Positions 11,670 to 30,525 of a DNA stretch of 64,000 nt are shown piece by piece (the stretch's first letter is position 1; each line of letters starts with the position of its first letter). The notes beneath the pieces are model-generated. The model was not told the DNA's origin, searched no databases, and saw nothing but the letters and a program-made list of their open reading frames with translations. The stretch lies in assembly GCF_018687715.1 (NCBI RefSeq), contig NC_056760.1:36904001-36968000 (forward strand). The letters are read 5' to 3'. Origin of the DNA: Carya illinoinensis (lineage: Eukaryota > Streptophyta > Magnoliopsida > Fagales > Juglandaceae). The translations under genes were made by a program, and so were the position numbers.

Positions 11670-12370
11670 TTTGCAAACCTCTCTTTCTTTTAAAGCATAA
11701 TTTAGCGATGATCTTCTCAAACTAGCAAAATAAAAAATCATAATCTATTCTCTCCTTAAAACTTTGAAATAAATACCATTAGAAAAAGAAAAAAAATGGA
11801 TGGAAATGATAAAAGGAAAAAATCAAAAATTAAAATAATAAAAATTAATTTTTAAAAAGAAAGATTAGAAAAGAATTTAAAAAACATAGAAATTGAAAAC
11901 TAATTGAAAATATTTAACAAAACATAATAATTTTTCCCACCCAAAAATAAAGGATATTTCACCTCGGGACATAACATCCTGGTAAGCATGATAAGATGCT
12001 GCATCGGTTTTCTAGTAAGTATATAAAAATAATGTCCTTTCTTTTTTTATCCCCATAAAACATTTCAAAAGCACAAAAAGGAAGAGGGTTAAAAAGAGTA
12101 GCAAAATATAATAGCCAGTTCTTAAAAGTGCCAGACCATTTCTCATTGAGAAATGAGGTTGAGGATTACAGCTCAGAGAGCAAAAGAAGCTGAATAATAC
12201 CGCTTTAGAGATGCGTTTTCTTTTGGCATCGGAGAAACGATTGAGAGGCAGATGGAGAAGCCTAAGAATATCACATATATTGCGCATATGCGCTGCTGTA
12301 ATGAAGCAACCATGTCGAGAACACCGACCAATAGAGGCTATTTTAGGAACTACTTCTCAACAAGACCTCT
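11670..12370 (-). other. 3' flank of the Ca2+-ATPase gene
   Basis: The sequence downstream of the ATPase stop codon (read on the minus strand) includes its 3' UTR and then AT-rich spacer. A minus-strand frame at 12012-12287 lies in the UTR region and has no features of a real protein. No poly(A) signal could be chosen with confidence. Confidence 0.45.
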
Positions 12371-19387
<7,017 letters not shown>

Positions 19388-19430
19388 GGAGAGATCACCG
19401 ACGGCCACGATGATCAACTGGTACGAAGCC

Positions 19431-19727
19431 CTAACTACGAATCTTAATATGAAGAAAGCCAAAAATCGCCGAGGATACCGAAAGTCTCAATCCAATCTAT
19501 AGAAGAAGATATAACGCTAAATTCTCTAAAAAAATAAATAAATAAAAACGTAAATAGTGAAATAAATTTAACAGATCGAAGTAATTTGGAAAATAACTAA
19601 CCGAGCTCCAACTGGTTTCCCAGAGGCGAGACTCCTTTCTATAAAGGTAAAGTGCTTGTTTCTCTAGAAACAGTGAGGGGGATATGGTTAAAGAAAAGAA
19701 AATAACCGAGAAAAGAGCTTCAACCAT
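19431..19727 (-). promoter_or_regulatory. Ca2+-ATPase 5' leader with likely leader intron and upstream ORF
   Basis: Read on the minus strand, an ATG at 19727 opens a frame of 42 codons up to AGCTCG at 19602. A GTTAGT donor follows, and a CTTCTATAG acceptor at 19497 gives a plausible 105-bp leader intron (19497-19601). Spliced, the upstream frame continues for 21 codons and stops at TAG 19431-19433, 43 nt before the pump ATG. Unspliced, it also stops before the ATG. A TATA-like TTTATAAAAT at 19791-19800 would place the start of transcription just upstream of this ATG. All of this is inference from sequence. Confidence 0.4.
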
Positions 19728-19739
19728 CGAATGAGACGG

Positions 19740-20160
19740 GATAAAAGTCGGAGAAAATCCTAGCTTTATTGTAAAATTAAGGATGTTTGAATTTTATAAA
19801 ACCTGTTCTACCTATTAAAAATATATTTTAATTGAGAAATTTTCTCTTAAAGATTTTACTCTTTTTTTTTTTGTCAGTTGTTCTACACTTCTACTTACTT
19901 ATGAGTCCTAACAATTATGAAAATTTTAAAATTTAAAAGATTATTACTGATTTTTTGAAACTATAATTTTATAAGCTTAGCTTTATTGGAAAAAATTTTA
20001 AAATATGAATAGTACTATTTATTATCTCATTTGTTATTATTTATGATGTGATATTAAATTATTTAAAATTATTTATTAAATTTTATTTATAAATCTATTA
20101 CTTAATATTATGAATATTGAAATGAGAATAATAAAAATAATGATAAACAGATTTGGATTA
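19740..20160. other. upstream flank of the Ca2+-ATPase gene
   Basis: The sequence is AT-rich, with a TATA-like site at 19791-19800 on the minus strand. From about 20005 to 20160 there is a MITE-like AT-rich block, with AGTACTATTTATTATCTCAT at one side and an AATGAGAATAATAAA phrase at the other. No gene is visible. Confidence 0.4.
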
Positions 20161-20390
20161 TGTTTGGATTAAAAAAATCTCATTTCATTTTATTATTATA
20201 TTTTTTTAAATTTTTATAAAAAATATAATAAATAATTTAAATTTTTAAAATTTCAATTCAGTTTTTTTAAATGTTTTTAAATAATAATAATTTTTTATTT
20301 ATTTTTTATTTAAAATTAACTATCTCACTTCATCTCATCTCACCTCATTTTATCTTTATTTTTTATTTCTGAAATTAAACCACGTAGGGT
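20160..20390 (+). mobile_element. Tourist-like MITE, copy with diverged ends
   Basis: The block contains the family core (TCATTTTATTATTATATTTT, AAAAATATAATAAATAATTT, CATCTCATCTCACC). It starts near ATGTTTGGATT and ends near AAATTAAACCACGT. It is in the same orientation as 10571-10774. Ends are approximate. Confidence 0.5.
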
Positions 20391-21466
20391 TTTGGACTCC
20401 GTACGGGCGGGTTTGGATTGAAAAGGAGAATTGAGAATTGACCGAGTGGAAGAGAGACCTTAATAAGATATGAATTTGTGGAAGTTTCCTCGTAACCTTC
20501 CGTGCGATTAATTTACAGGAGGGATGCATGACGACACAGCTAGCTGGCGCAATAAAATAAACGTAGGGGGATGATTTGTCATTCTTTTATTGGACTACTT
20601 CTCCTTTCTCTTTTCCTATTGGCTACAAGTCGTGTTCGCTCGTGGGCCTCACCCCCCGGTGGCTTTCTCTCTTTTTTAATCTTATTGTATTTTTATATTT
20701 TTAAATTGTGTTCACTTTGATTTAGATTTATGCTAGTTATCTTAACTAGTTATGATTGGAATATAAATTAACCTCAATTTATTTTAAATTAATTATTAAT
20801 AAAATTTAATATTTTTTTAACTTCACATCAAAATGTTTAATTCATCTCAACTTACATAATAAATTTAAATACAAATCTAAATCTATTTATATTCAAATAT
20901 ATTTTAATAAAACTCACAAAATATTACTATTTATATATCAATTCAAATCATTTAAAATCATTTCAATATCCAAACATAATTTTAACCTATCTACACACGT
21001 GTATATAGGTATATATTATATATATTATTATATATACAAATTTCAATATTATTTATGCGTATCTATATTATTTATTAATAGAGTTATAATTGATTTATTT
21101 TAATCAGTTAATTATTATATATAAAGTAATGTAAGATACAATTTTAGAATGTATAAATTTTTTGCAAGCATTTAAAAAAAAGGTCTGTTATTAAAAAATA
21201 AATTTTGTCATGTGGGTTCGAAATTTATCTAATTTTTAAAAAATATATATATATCAGACTTGCATATTTTAAAACTGTACAAATAATTTTCCTTACAGAT
21301 ATCGTTCCTTTCCTATCATAACCTAAGGCGATCATGATCATATATACAATTACTCTTAATTAATAGAGAGAATCAATCATATAGTTGACTTAATATATGA
21401 GACAGTTAGTTTTATACAAATAATAATGCATATAACTATTACTTAGATTCTTACGAGTTTGTTCTG

Positions 21467-21690
21467 CTTGGTCACTGAGAATTTTTATATGAGAATTTTG
21501 AATTTTTAGATTAAATATTAAAATATTATATTTTAATATTATTATTATTATTTTAGAATTTAAAAAAATTAAAAAAAAAGTTGAATTGTTTATTATATTT
21601 TATATAAAAATTTTAAAAAATTATAATGATGAGATAAAAATTTTATATTTAAAATAAAAAATTTTAATATTGGAACAGTACCTGAATGTT
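21467..21690 (-). mobile_element. Tourist-like MITE, reverse copy
   Basis: The core of the same family is present in the opposite orientation (AAAATATTATATTTTAATAT, TTTATTATATTTTATATAAA, ATAATGATGAGATAAAAATT). Ends are not resolved. Confidence 0.45.
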
Positions 21691-21888
21691 TCTAAGTTAG
21701 CCACAAAAAGAGGTGTTAGAAACGTACAATCGACCACTCATTATTATTATTTTCAAATGATCAATTTTTCGTGTTTGAATTTGGTATAAAAAGGTTAAAA
21801 GGTAGGAATCTTTCGGTCTAAAGTCTAAATACATGCTTTTCAAAAAAAAAAAAAAAAAGTCTAAACACATTGTTTTGATTGAGAATTA

Positions 21889-22092
21889 GGTATAGTTTGA
21901 ATTTAAAGAATATTTTATTTTATCTCATTTTATTATTATAATTTTTTAAATTTATATATAAAATATAATAAATAATTTAATTTTTTTAAAATATTAAAAT
22001 AATATATAATAATATTAAAAAATATTATTTTATTCAACTTTTCTATTTTCACCTAAAATCATATCAATTGGTTTGGGAATTCAAACGATACC
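21889..22092 (+). mobile_element. Tourist-like MITE, TTA target duplication
   Basis: The 204-bp copy is flanked by TTA on both sides. The terminal repeats are GGTATAGTTTGAATT and, from the other end, GGTATCGTTTGAATT. The interior matches the other copies. Its length equals that of 10571-10774, which supports the boundaries of both. Confidence 0.75.
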
Positions 22093-22099
22093 TTAATTA

Positions 22100-22335
22100 G
22101 CCGCCTGTATTGGCATGGAGGGACCACCAATAAGCTAGCAGTCCTGCTGGTCAATTCTCTACGAAGGAAGGAATAAGAGAACAGTAAGCCTTGAACGATG
22201 GGTCTTGAGCAGATTCTTTGACTTGAAGGCATGGCCAGGATACATGATTTGATCCCACTTCTTTTGGTCTTCAGTGATAACGACTTCCCTTGGAATATAT
22301 GATCCGGCGCCATTGGTGGCTAAGCCAAGTTTGGT
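22100..22335 (-). pseudogene. short fragment of an unrecognised protein-coding gene
   Basis: The minus strand reads TKLGLATNGAGSYIPREV, ITEDQKKWDQIMYPGHAF and KSKNLLKTHRSRLTVLLF in one frame, with ordinary protein composition. It is confined between two Tourist-like MITEs (21889-22092 and 22325-22545) and has no start, stop context or splice signal that would make a gene. I could not name the family. It looks like an exon remnant. Confidence 0.35.
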
Positions 22336-22545
22336 AAGTAAAGATAAAAATTTTAAATTAAAATAAAAATTTAAAATATTATTTTTAAATATTATTATCA
22401 TTTTAAAATTAAAAAAAATTATATTAAAAATTAAAAAAAATTATTTATTATATTTTATATAAAAATTTGAGATAATTATAATAATAAGATGAAAATTTTA
22501 AATTAAGATGAAAATTTTAAATTAAAATAAATCTTCCAAACCTGC
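22325..22545 (-). mobile_element. Tourist-like MITE, reverse copy
   Basis: The block lies between a GTTTGGTAAGTAAAGAT-like left end and an AATCTTCCAAACC right end, which are inverted relatives. The interior carries the family core TTATTTATTATATTTTATAT in reverse orientation. No clean target duplication was seen. Confidence 0.5.
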
Positions 22546-22559
22546 TCTCACTTTCTGCG

Positions 22560-23120
22560 CACTAAGGAAAGGGAATTCTTGTGCTGGATTTGTTTGTATG
22601 AAACTTCGTGGAAATAGCGACAAAGACTTCGTGCCTAAGGTTATCTAATGACCTAATTATATAATATTCTATGATGTAAGAGTTAAATTAAGAGCTGGTC
22701 CAAAGGTAATTGCGTATATAAGCGCTCCGCATACTTAATTGCATGTTGTCTTTAAGCGCGCGGGAACTAGAGTTGTTTTCGTTTTATCTAAATTTAAATA
22801 GATGAAATATTGACTAAAATATCTTATGTTTTCTATACTAATGGGAAAAAACCTTTTATCACCCGAGAAAATAATTAATCTAATAACCTAGATAAGATTA
22901 AAAAAAAAAGTAGTACAAGTTAGATGTATGAATATATAGAGAAATGATATTTGTAGATGTGGAGTTTGTAAATATCATGTAAAAAGTTAATAAATATAAA
23001 ATCTATATGAAAAAAATTAATTTTTTAAAAATAAATTCTAATCTTTTAAAAGCGATTATACAATATTTATATACTCTATGACTGAATGTAATATTATTAG
23101 AATATGTATGCATGCCTATT
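22560..23120. other. intergenic, nothing assignable
   Basis: At 22940-23085 there is a phrase set (GAGAAATGATATTTGTAGAT, CTAATCTTTTAAAAGCGATT, ATACAATATTTATATACTCT) that resembles 2100-2260 and suggests another dispersed repeat family. No gene is visible. Confidence 0.35.
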
Positions 23121-23124
23121 TAGA

Positions 23125-23334
23125 TTAGATTTGGAATATGAGATGAGAATTTTTAATTTTATATAAAAGTTTAAAATATTATATTTTAATATTATTATTT
23201 TAAAATTTAAAAAAATTAAATTATTTATTATATTTATATATTATTATATTAAAATTTAAAAAAATTATAATAATAAATTTTATAAATAAAATAAAATGAA
23301 ATTAGAAATTTAAGTCTTATCCCATTATTCAAAC
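23125..23334 (-). mobile_element. Tourist-like MITE, reverse copy
   Basis: The left part GATTTGGAATATGAGATGAG and the right part CCCATTATTCAAACC are inverted relatives. The interior is the family core in reverse orientation. The target duplication is probably TTA/TAA but is not exact. Confidence 0.5.
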
Positions 23335-23339
23335 CTAAC

Positions 23340-24500
23340 TTTAGAGCAGGTAACAAGCTGACAAGGCAGGAATAAATGTAGAGCAAAAACTCATGAGAAG
23401 ATAGGTCGAAGAAGACTCACGAGGCACTTATCGATTCCATGCTTTTGGAGGTTTCTCGTCATTACTCTCTCTCCACTTGGTCAGGCACAATTGGCCATAA
23501 TGTTGCAATAAGTCAATTAATTTTACTTTTCCACTATGAAAACGTACGTAAAGTGTAGCTAGTCTATTAAATCAAAGGCCACGTGAACGTAACGTGGGAC
23601 CAAGACTGAATGTATATCTGAATGCTTTTGTGAAAAAAAAAAAAAACATAAATATAATAATAATAATATTATTATATTATTATTTAATATTTCTATTAAA
23701 TAATAATATTAAAATATTAAAAAATAGTGAATACCTTAACCACCCAAATAAGCCTTAAAAGAAAGCGTAAATGACATCACAATATGAGTTGACCGCTATA
23801 AATAATTTGTAAAGAATAATTAGTTACAGGTTTGAAATAAACAAATACGTAAGTTTTTTATGTTAAAAAAGTACAGGGTTTTATTAAAAAAATAATAAAT
23901 TTTTTAATATTTTTTGAAATCGAACATACTTTTTATAAAAAAATTATGAAAAATTTATATTTTGTATAAATCATTTAACATTTATAAAATATGATAAAAT
24001 ATATATATATATATATATATAAATATATATATAATGAAGTCTAATTAATTAATGCCCATGAAGTTCTTCAGATCAAAGGTTTTTATAATTTTTATCAAAA
24101 CTTTAGACTCTAAAATATTATATTTATGGATGAGAGAAATTTTGAAAATCTCTTAGAATTTTCTTGGGCATTATTCTTTAATTGGTGAAAATAAAGAGGA
24201 AGATCTGAATAATTTTGTTAATAAATATGTTTTGTATTGAGGTTTTAAATTGGATAAGTAGATCGATCATAGAGTTGAAAAATTGTTTAAATATGATTTT
24301 TTAGGGTAATGATGTTTGTAAAAGTCATTTTGATTGTTGTATTTTTCATTTTCACTTAAATATAGATAAATGGTTATTGAAATTTAGAAATATATATATA
24401 TATTAGATTGAAAGATATTGTCTGGATAGATAGAAATTAAATTTCCTTTATTTTTAAAAAAACAAAAAAAGTGATACTTTTTTAAAAGACCAATATATGA
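23340..24500. other. intergenic, nothing assignable
   Basis: AT-rich non-coding DNA with an (AT)n tract at 23999-24033 and an AT-rich palindromic stretch near 23655-23715. No open frame resembles a protein. Confidence 0.45.
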
Positions 24501-24512
24501 TCAAACTGCAAA

Positions 24513-25373
24513 GGATAATGCTACAGAACCCGCTCATTCCTCCCGTTTTAAAATCCCGCTTGACGTGGAGTGGCCATCTGGCATAAATAAGGTTTATTGT
24601 ATCTGACTTTTTTTTTTTACTTGCTTAAACCATCACCCCCAACGCAGCGTTCCCCTCCCCTCCGTCTCTCCCGCCCCGCATGACTACTCATCTCCTCCCC
24701 TCCATCTCCCCGTTATCAAAGCATTCCCCACTGCAAGTTCATGCAAGTAGCCAATTGAAATTACTAGACCATGCATCATTTTACTTGCATGACAAAACTC
24801 AGGTCCATCACAAGCTGATAAAATTGTAGTTAAAGTAACTTTATCAAATTGCTAAAAATCAGATTCGCACATTCTTTTGAATAACCCAAACCCAGTATCA
24901 AACTCCCCATTCCTCAAAAACCCAGAAATAATTGTATTCCATGAAACGGTATCTTTCATAGGCATGGATGGAAGAACCCAAATGCAGGAGACATTCTTTT
25001 CCACAAATGTATGAGAGTAGGCTTATGTCTGAGTGGTTGAGGACAAATATTGAGATATCTGAAACTGGGTTTTGGTGGGTTTGGGTTCTGAAGGGAGAGA
25101 GAAAACATGAAGCCCAAGCGGGACAGTGGGATCTGAGTTTGTGGAAGATCCATTTGGATTTCATCCGTTAGAGTGAGGAGAGCGGGGAGCTGGTTGTCGG
25201 AGATGGAGGGTAAGGGATGGGAAGTCACGCGGGGCACAGTGGACATGGAGGGGAGGGAACGCTGGGTCGGGGGTGACTTTAAGCAAGAGAAAGAGGAATA
25301 AAAAAAAAAAAAAGATGCCAACTGTCCCTTACACGTCAAGCGGGAACTCATAGCGGGTTGACTAGCATTTTCC
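24513..25373. mobile_element. Mutator-like element with long terminal inverted repeats and 9-bp target duplication
   Basis: The 861-bp element is flanked by AACTGCAAA (24504-24512) and AACTGGAAA (25374-25382), a 9-bp target duplication with one mismatch, as expected for Mutator. The left end reads AATGCTACAGAACCCGCT, then CCCGCTTGACGTG. The right end, reverse complemented, reads AATGCTAGTCAACCCGCT, then CCCGCTTGACGTG. The inverted similarity continues about 200 bp inward through CAGCGTTCCC and CCTCCATCTCC. The interior has no transposase, so it is non-autonomous. The C-rich inner arms could be captured host DNA. Confidence 0.75.
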
Positions 25374-25379
25374 AACTGG

Positions 25380-25900
25380 AAATAGAAGTCTAAAATGACA
25401 AAAAATAAAAATAAAACTATAAACACATAAATATTAGAATTTTACAGTATTTATTGAACATCGATGAGATTAATGAGTCGATTTTTCTTTCAACCTAAGT
25501 TATAGAATTAGGACAAAATTCTTTTAATCATAGTTTTACACATGACCCATCATCTTATTGCCAGGATTTGTACGTATGCATATGTGTAAGTCCAACTTCT
25601 TGCAACTAAAATCCAATATATATTCATTATTTTTATTGTATTATATGTACTAAAATCCAATAAATATTGAATATTCAGCCATGTATTCACGTTTATTCAT
25701 ATTATTGTACTTTGACTAAATTCCAATAAATATTCTGCCATTCACATTTATTTATTTATCTTATTAATATTAATCCTCCAATTTATTTCTTGGTGTAATT
25801 TTTTAAAAAATGACAAAATAAAAATTCACAAATATTTTTAAAAAATAAAATTAATAAATATATTCAAGATCATGAGTACGTTCGTGGCTCCCCCCAACTA
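25380..25900. other. intergenic spacer between two transposons
   Basis: AT-rich DNA with repeated AATCCAATAAATATT phrases near 25610-25740. No gene or element boundary is seen. Confidence 0.4.
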
Positions 25901-25908
25901 GGGACAGC

Positions 25909-28900
25909 TAGGGCTGCAAACGAACCGAATCGAGTCGAATTCGAATAGGGGGTCAAGAGCTCGTTTAGTATATATATCTGCTCGAACTCGACTCGAGCTC
26001 GAAAAATATTGAAAATTTCTGATCGAGCTCGACTCGTCTAACGTAAATTATGATCGAACTCGACTCAAACTCGAGTACAAAAAATACTCGAGTTTATACG
26101 AGCTCGAGTAGCTCGACTTGAGCTCGAATTAAATCTGATCCATAATTTTTATTTTTATTTTTTTGGTTGGTTGAAGCACAAATGAGATTTTTTTTTTTTT
26201 TTGATAAATGAATGGAATTATTTCTCTTAATCAATTTTAACTAGAATTATGATAATATATATTAAATTGAGCTCTTAATGCTTTTAGACATAAATCAATG
26301 ATTCATCACTTGCCACATGCCCACAATATAATTACAATTTACAAATAGGTAAAATAATAATTTCAACATCTAAGATATCATATTACAATAAATTACAATT
26401 TCAAATGGAAAATCACTAATTACAATTACAATTTTCAGAAAACTTAAAAAAAATAAAAATAATAAATTATAATTTCAAATGGTAAATCACTAATTACAAT
26501 TACAATTTACAGCAAACTTATAGTGTTTAATTTAGAAATACACTAAATAATACCATCATCATTATCACACTATATAGTGTTAAATTCTTCTCCACCAATA
26601 ATACCATCAATAGTCTTCACCAATGGACTTGCAGATGAGCATTCAACAATTAGTACTTGTTCAGACATGTCTAAAAAAAGATACAACCAGCTAAAGTTAG
26701 AAATACACTAAAAAAAGCTTCTATCAAAAAAAAAAAAAAACCACTAAAAAAGCTACTAAGAGGATTTCCTCTTATTACTTAGTTTAATCAAAATAAAAAC
26801 CTACATGATAACGTCACTATTTAAAGTAAATAGCACATCCAATCTACAAGAAATGATAACGTGCATTAAAGACGAACTCCAAGAAAACATATAAATCATA
26901 ATTACCAACAAAATAATTAATTGTTTCACTTTACACGTATAAAAAATAGAATGAATGATCAATACAAAGTACAAACACATATAAGCACATCTTAGAGCCC
27001 AAATGACACATATGTGAGTGTAAAAAAATCCTTGGAGACGTGCCTTTATATGCATTAGACACATATTGAAGTGTCTTTACATGCATCAGAGATGTGTCAG
27101 TACTTAAATAATATTGAATATGGGGAAGGGCATTATGATAGGGGAGGTTTGGGTTGAATTCAATGAATGCACCGGTTTGATCAGATCTTTCCTTGATTGG
27201 ATTGAAAATCTTATTTTTATTCATTCAATTGTTTGAAGGATATCCCATTTTCGTCCGTTTGAAGATATTCCTTCTTCTTTCTTCAAAAGAGTTTAGTTTC
27301 TGGGTCTCAGTTGGAACACCCTGTGCGAAGATTTTCTCGACAAAACCAAGCAAAATCAATCAACTAGAATTCACTTCAAAGGCTCAAGTTCTCAAACGTT
27401 GACCGGTTCAGAAAAAATCCAGTTCTCCAAGCAAAACTCGTGAGTATAAAAAAAATCCTTGTGCCAGCATCACCCAGACCAGCAAACTAAAAACTTGATA
27501 AAAATAATCCTTCTCATCTCTTTATTTTTCATCACGAGAGGAACGAGCTATCGAGAAAAAAAAAATCTTTCTCATCTCTTTACAGACTTCTTCTCATCCC
27601 AGTTAGTCAAAATCAGAAATCAAACGAATCAATTGTAGTGTAGAGGTAATAACCGACATCAGAAGAAAAACAACAACAGCAACAAAAGCAATAATAATAA
27701 TTTCAAACCCATTTAGCTCCCACTGAGAAATCAAATGCGTTGAGACAAGAAGACAAATTGGTCAAGCTGAAACTTACCTTTTGAAGCCCACGGAGAAGAA
27801 AACTGGTCAAAGAGAGTGGTATGTTCTGAAATTGTGAGAGCTATACTGAGAAGGAGCGACCGAGGAAGCAAAAAGACTAGATCATGGGGCAAGAAAGCAG
27901 AGGGGCTGAAGCATGGGGCAAGGAGTTGTATGGAAAGGACTGGAACACGCCTAGTCTGAGTATATCTTGAGTATCGGACACGTTTCATCCCTTCAAATTC
28001 TAACTTCGGCTGACGGCTATCCTGCCTATCCATCTTCTCAAGCCGAAAATGTCCCACCAAGAAATTGGTGGGAGTCGTGCAACTGTGCAAAAATTCAAAA
28101 ATAAAATAATCAAACTAAATAGCCTAAAAGGAAAGAAAAAAAAAATTATAATATATTTAAAGTTGTACTATTTTATTATTCTATAGAGTCATAAATTATA
28201 AATTATAATATAATTAAGATTTTTATTTTGATCAAGTATTTTTATTATTATTTTTAATCACTAAGAAAAAAATTAAAAAATTATATATTTTCATACTAGT
28301 CACTATTAATAGTGAAATACATAAAAAAAAATTTAAAGGAATAGCAAAAAGAATCGAGATAGTAGGAAATAGAAAGTAGTTACTACTAACAAATAAGTTG
28401 TTATAAAACGTCACGAAATTACCTGAAAAATAGGATTATATGATTACATCATAAGTATTTATGCCTAATTGGCAGAACTCCAACTTTTCAAAATGGATGT
28501 ATGGAGTTCAAACCCCCCCTCCCCCAAACTAATAAAAAAAACAATAACTTTAGCCGTATAGATGTAAGTTGTGAGTTATAACCCTAATATTGCTTTATCT
28601 ATACATGTGTGACATGTTTGATGTTTCACTTGATATGACCCACATACACATACTAAAATATAAGCCTATCAAATATTAATATAATATCGATCCATTGTCA
28701 CTTTCCAATACATATGGCATCAAGAATGCCTAATACATTAAAGTCATTTAAAAAATCACATAATAAAACTATGAATTTAATATTAAAGTATTCAATTATC
28801 CTTCATATAATATTAAGTATGGCCAAATAATCAAAATAAGATTAGTTAAGAAAGTGACGCAATTAATAATTCTTTTATGAACTAAAATTTTAATACATTA

Positions 28901-29280
28901 TTATTGTAAAATAATAAAACATGTTACTTATACATAAACTTAAAATAACAACATATATTACTTATACAAAGTATCAAAAATAAAATATATAGCATATAAA
29001 ATATATATAATAAAAGAATATGTGTAAGTATATATGTAAATATATATAAATATTACGAGCATTGTGACGAGCTCAAAACGAGTCGAATCGAGTTTATACG
29101 AATATTGTTCACGAGCTTAAACCGAATCGAGTCGAGTTTATACGGGTTTTGCTCGTTTAATATTCGAATCAATATTAGTGTTCACGAACAACTCATTTAT
29201 TAAATGAACCGAGTCCGAATCGAGTTTATACGAGTCGATCTCGAATTGTTCATGAGCAGCTCTGTTCGTTTGCAGCCCTA
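25909..29280. mobile_element. hAT-superfamily non-autonomous transposon, 3.37 kb
   Basis: Perfect 17-bp terminal inverted repeats TAGGGCTGCAAACGAAC lie at both ends, and a perfect 8-bp target duplication GGGACAGC is at 25901-25908 and 29281-29288. An 8-bp duplication with a TAGGG terminus is diagnostic of hAT. Both subterminal regions (25925-26130 and 29055-29270) are packed with GAGCTCGA, CTCGAGTT and CGAATCGAG motifs, likely transposase-binding repeats. The interior has no recognisable transposase. A minus-strand frame at 27731-28090 and a leader-like stretch at 27150-27420 do not resemble a known protein. It is mobilisable only by a related autonomous element. Confidence 0.9.
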
Positions 29281-29289
29281 GGGACAGCC

Positions 29290-30520
29290 TAGGAGAAATA
29301 AAAGGAAAATTAAATTTTCACGACTCGAAATATTAAAAAAAGAAAGAAAGAAAAGAAAATCACACGGCCTACTCTACGTGATGAAGTAGTAATGAAGGTT
29401 TGTAGTTGCCAATAATCTACTTACGTAGTTCTTGTGAAGCAAGCAAGAAACTATAGGAGTCTCTTAAATCTTGATTAATGATCCTCTTGGACGGATGCTT
29501 ATTTTCTCGTTTTTCAGTCTTTATCAAGTCCATCCTGGCGGCTCTGACGTCTGATCTCTTCCGTTTTTAAAAATTAGTGATTTCCATTTTCCAAGATGAA
29601 GTAACCAGGAAAGTTTTTTCTGAGGTAGGTTATGAAGCACTCAACTTTTCTAATGCATGTCGTTGTCGGTGGTTGAGTTTGATTATTCCATGACTACAGC
29701 ATATTGTAGCATATTAGTGTGAAGCATGATGTTTTTGGCAAACTTGTTGAAAAACCGAGAGAGAGAGCTTTGCGACACTCAAGATAACAAAACAAGATGG
29801 AGTTGGTTCGATTGTGTAAGCTGAGCAATACTTAGGGTTTGATAATTTGGATGGGTACGTACGACACTGACTTCCGAAGCTGCGAAAACTTTGGGGCCAA
29901 GGGAGGATTAGAAACAGCGTTATGGAGCATGCACGCATGAAGTATGCTACTCTTTATGCATGTAGTCATGCTTATATACTCAAAATTAAAAAGTTATCAT
30001 ATATAATCATTTTTATATATTTTTTATGAATTCTATTAGTGTTCGGCTAAAACAGTTATTTTATAGTAAAAAAATAACGTAATCAATCATATTAATAAAA
30101 TACATAAAAAAATATATAAAAATGACTATACGTAAAATTTTTATATTCAAAATATTGTTATAGAGTGTCTATAACAACATAATTGTTGTAGTAAAGAAAG
30201 TGTTTATTATATATCCCGACGGTTAAAGGCTTGATTAGATTAATATTCAATAATTTCATAGCTTTTAGATGGATGTTTGAGCATTTAATTAACACCTTAT
30301 AATAACATTAATGGTGCCATGACTTCTAATTACGTCAAGCACGTTAGGCTTGACTTTATATTAAGTAGCTTTTGTACGTCTTCATCATGGTCATGATCTT
30401 GTTCGATCTCTAAGATGTAATTAATGGATAACTTTAAAAATGTGGAATGTTCGGATTTTGAAGAAAACCAAAATACATAGGTTAAGAGAGTCTGAAATCT
30501 TGATTATGAGGGATATAATA
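29290..30520. other. intergenic; one palindromic AT-rich repeat
   Basis: The block at about 29945-30180 has arms containing AATCATTTTTATATATTTTT and its inverted relative AAAAATATATAAAAATGACT, so it is a probable small MITE. A similar arrangement occurs at 59760-59890. A minus-strand frame at 29714-29938 is not convincing as a gene. Confidence 0.4.
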
Positions 30521-30525
30521 TGCTT

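Noticed and set aside
19388..19462. 25-codon N-terminal extension of the Ca2+-ATPase
   Set aside because: The upstream in-frame codon is TTG, not ATG, and the family starts at MGKG.
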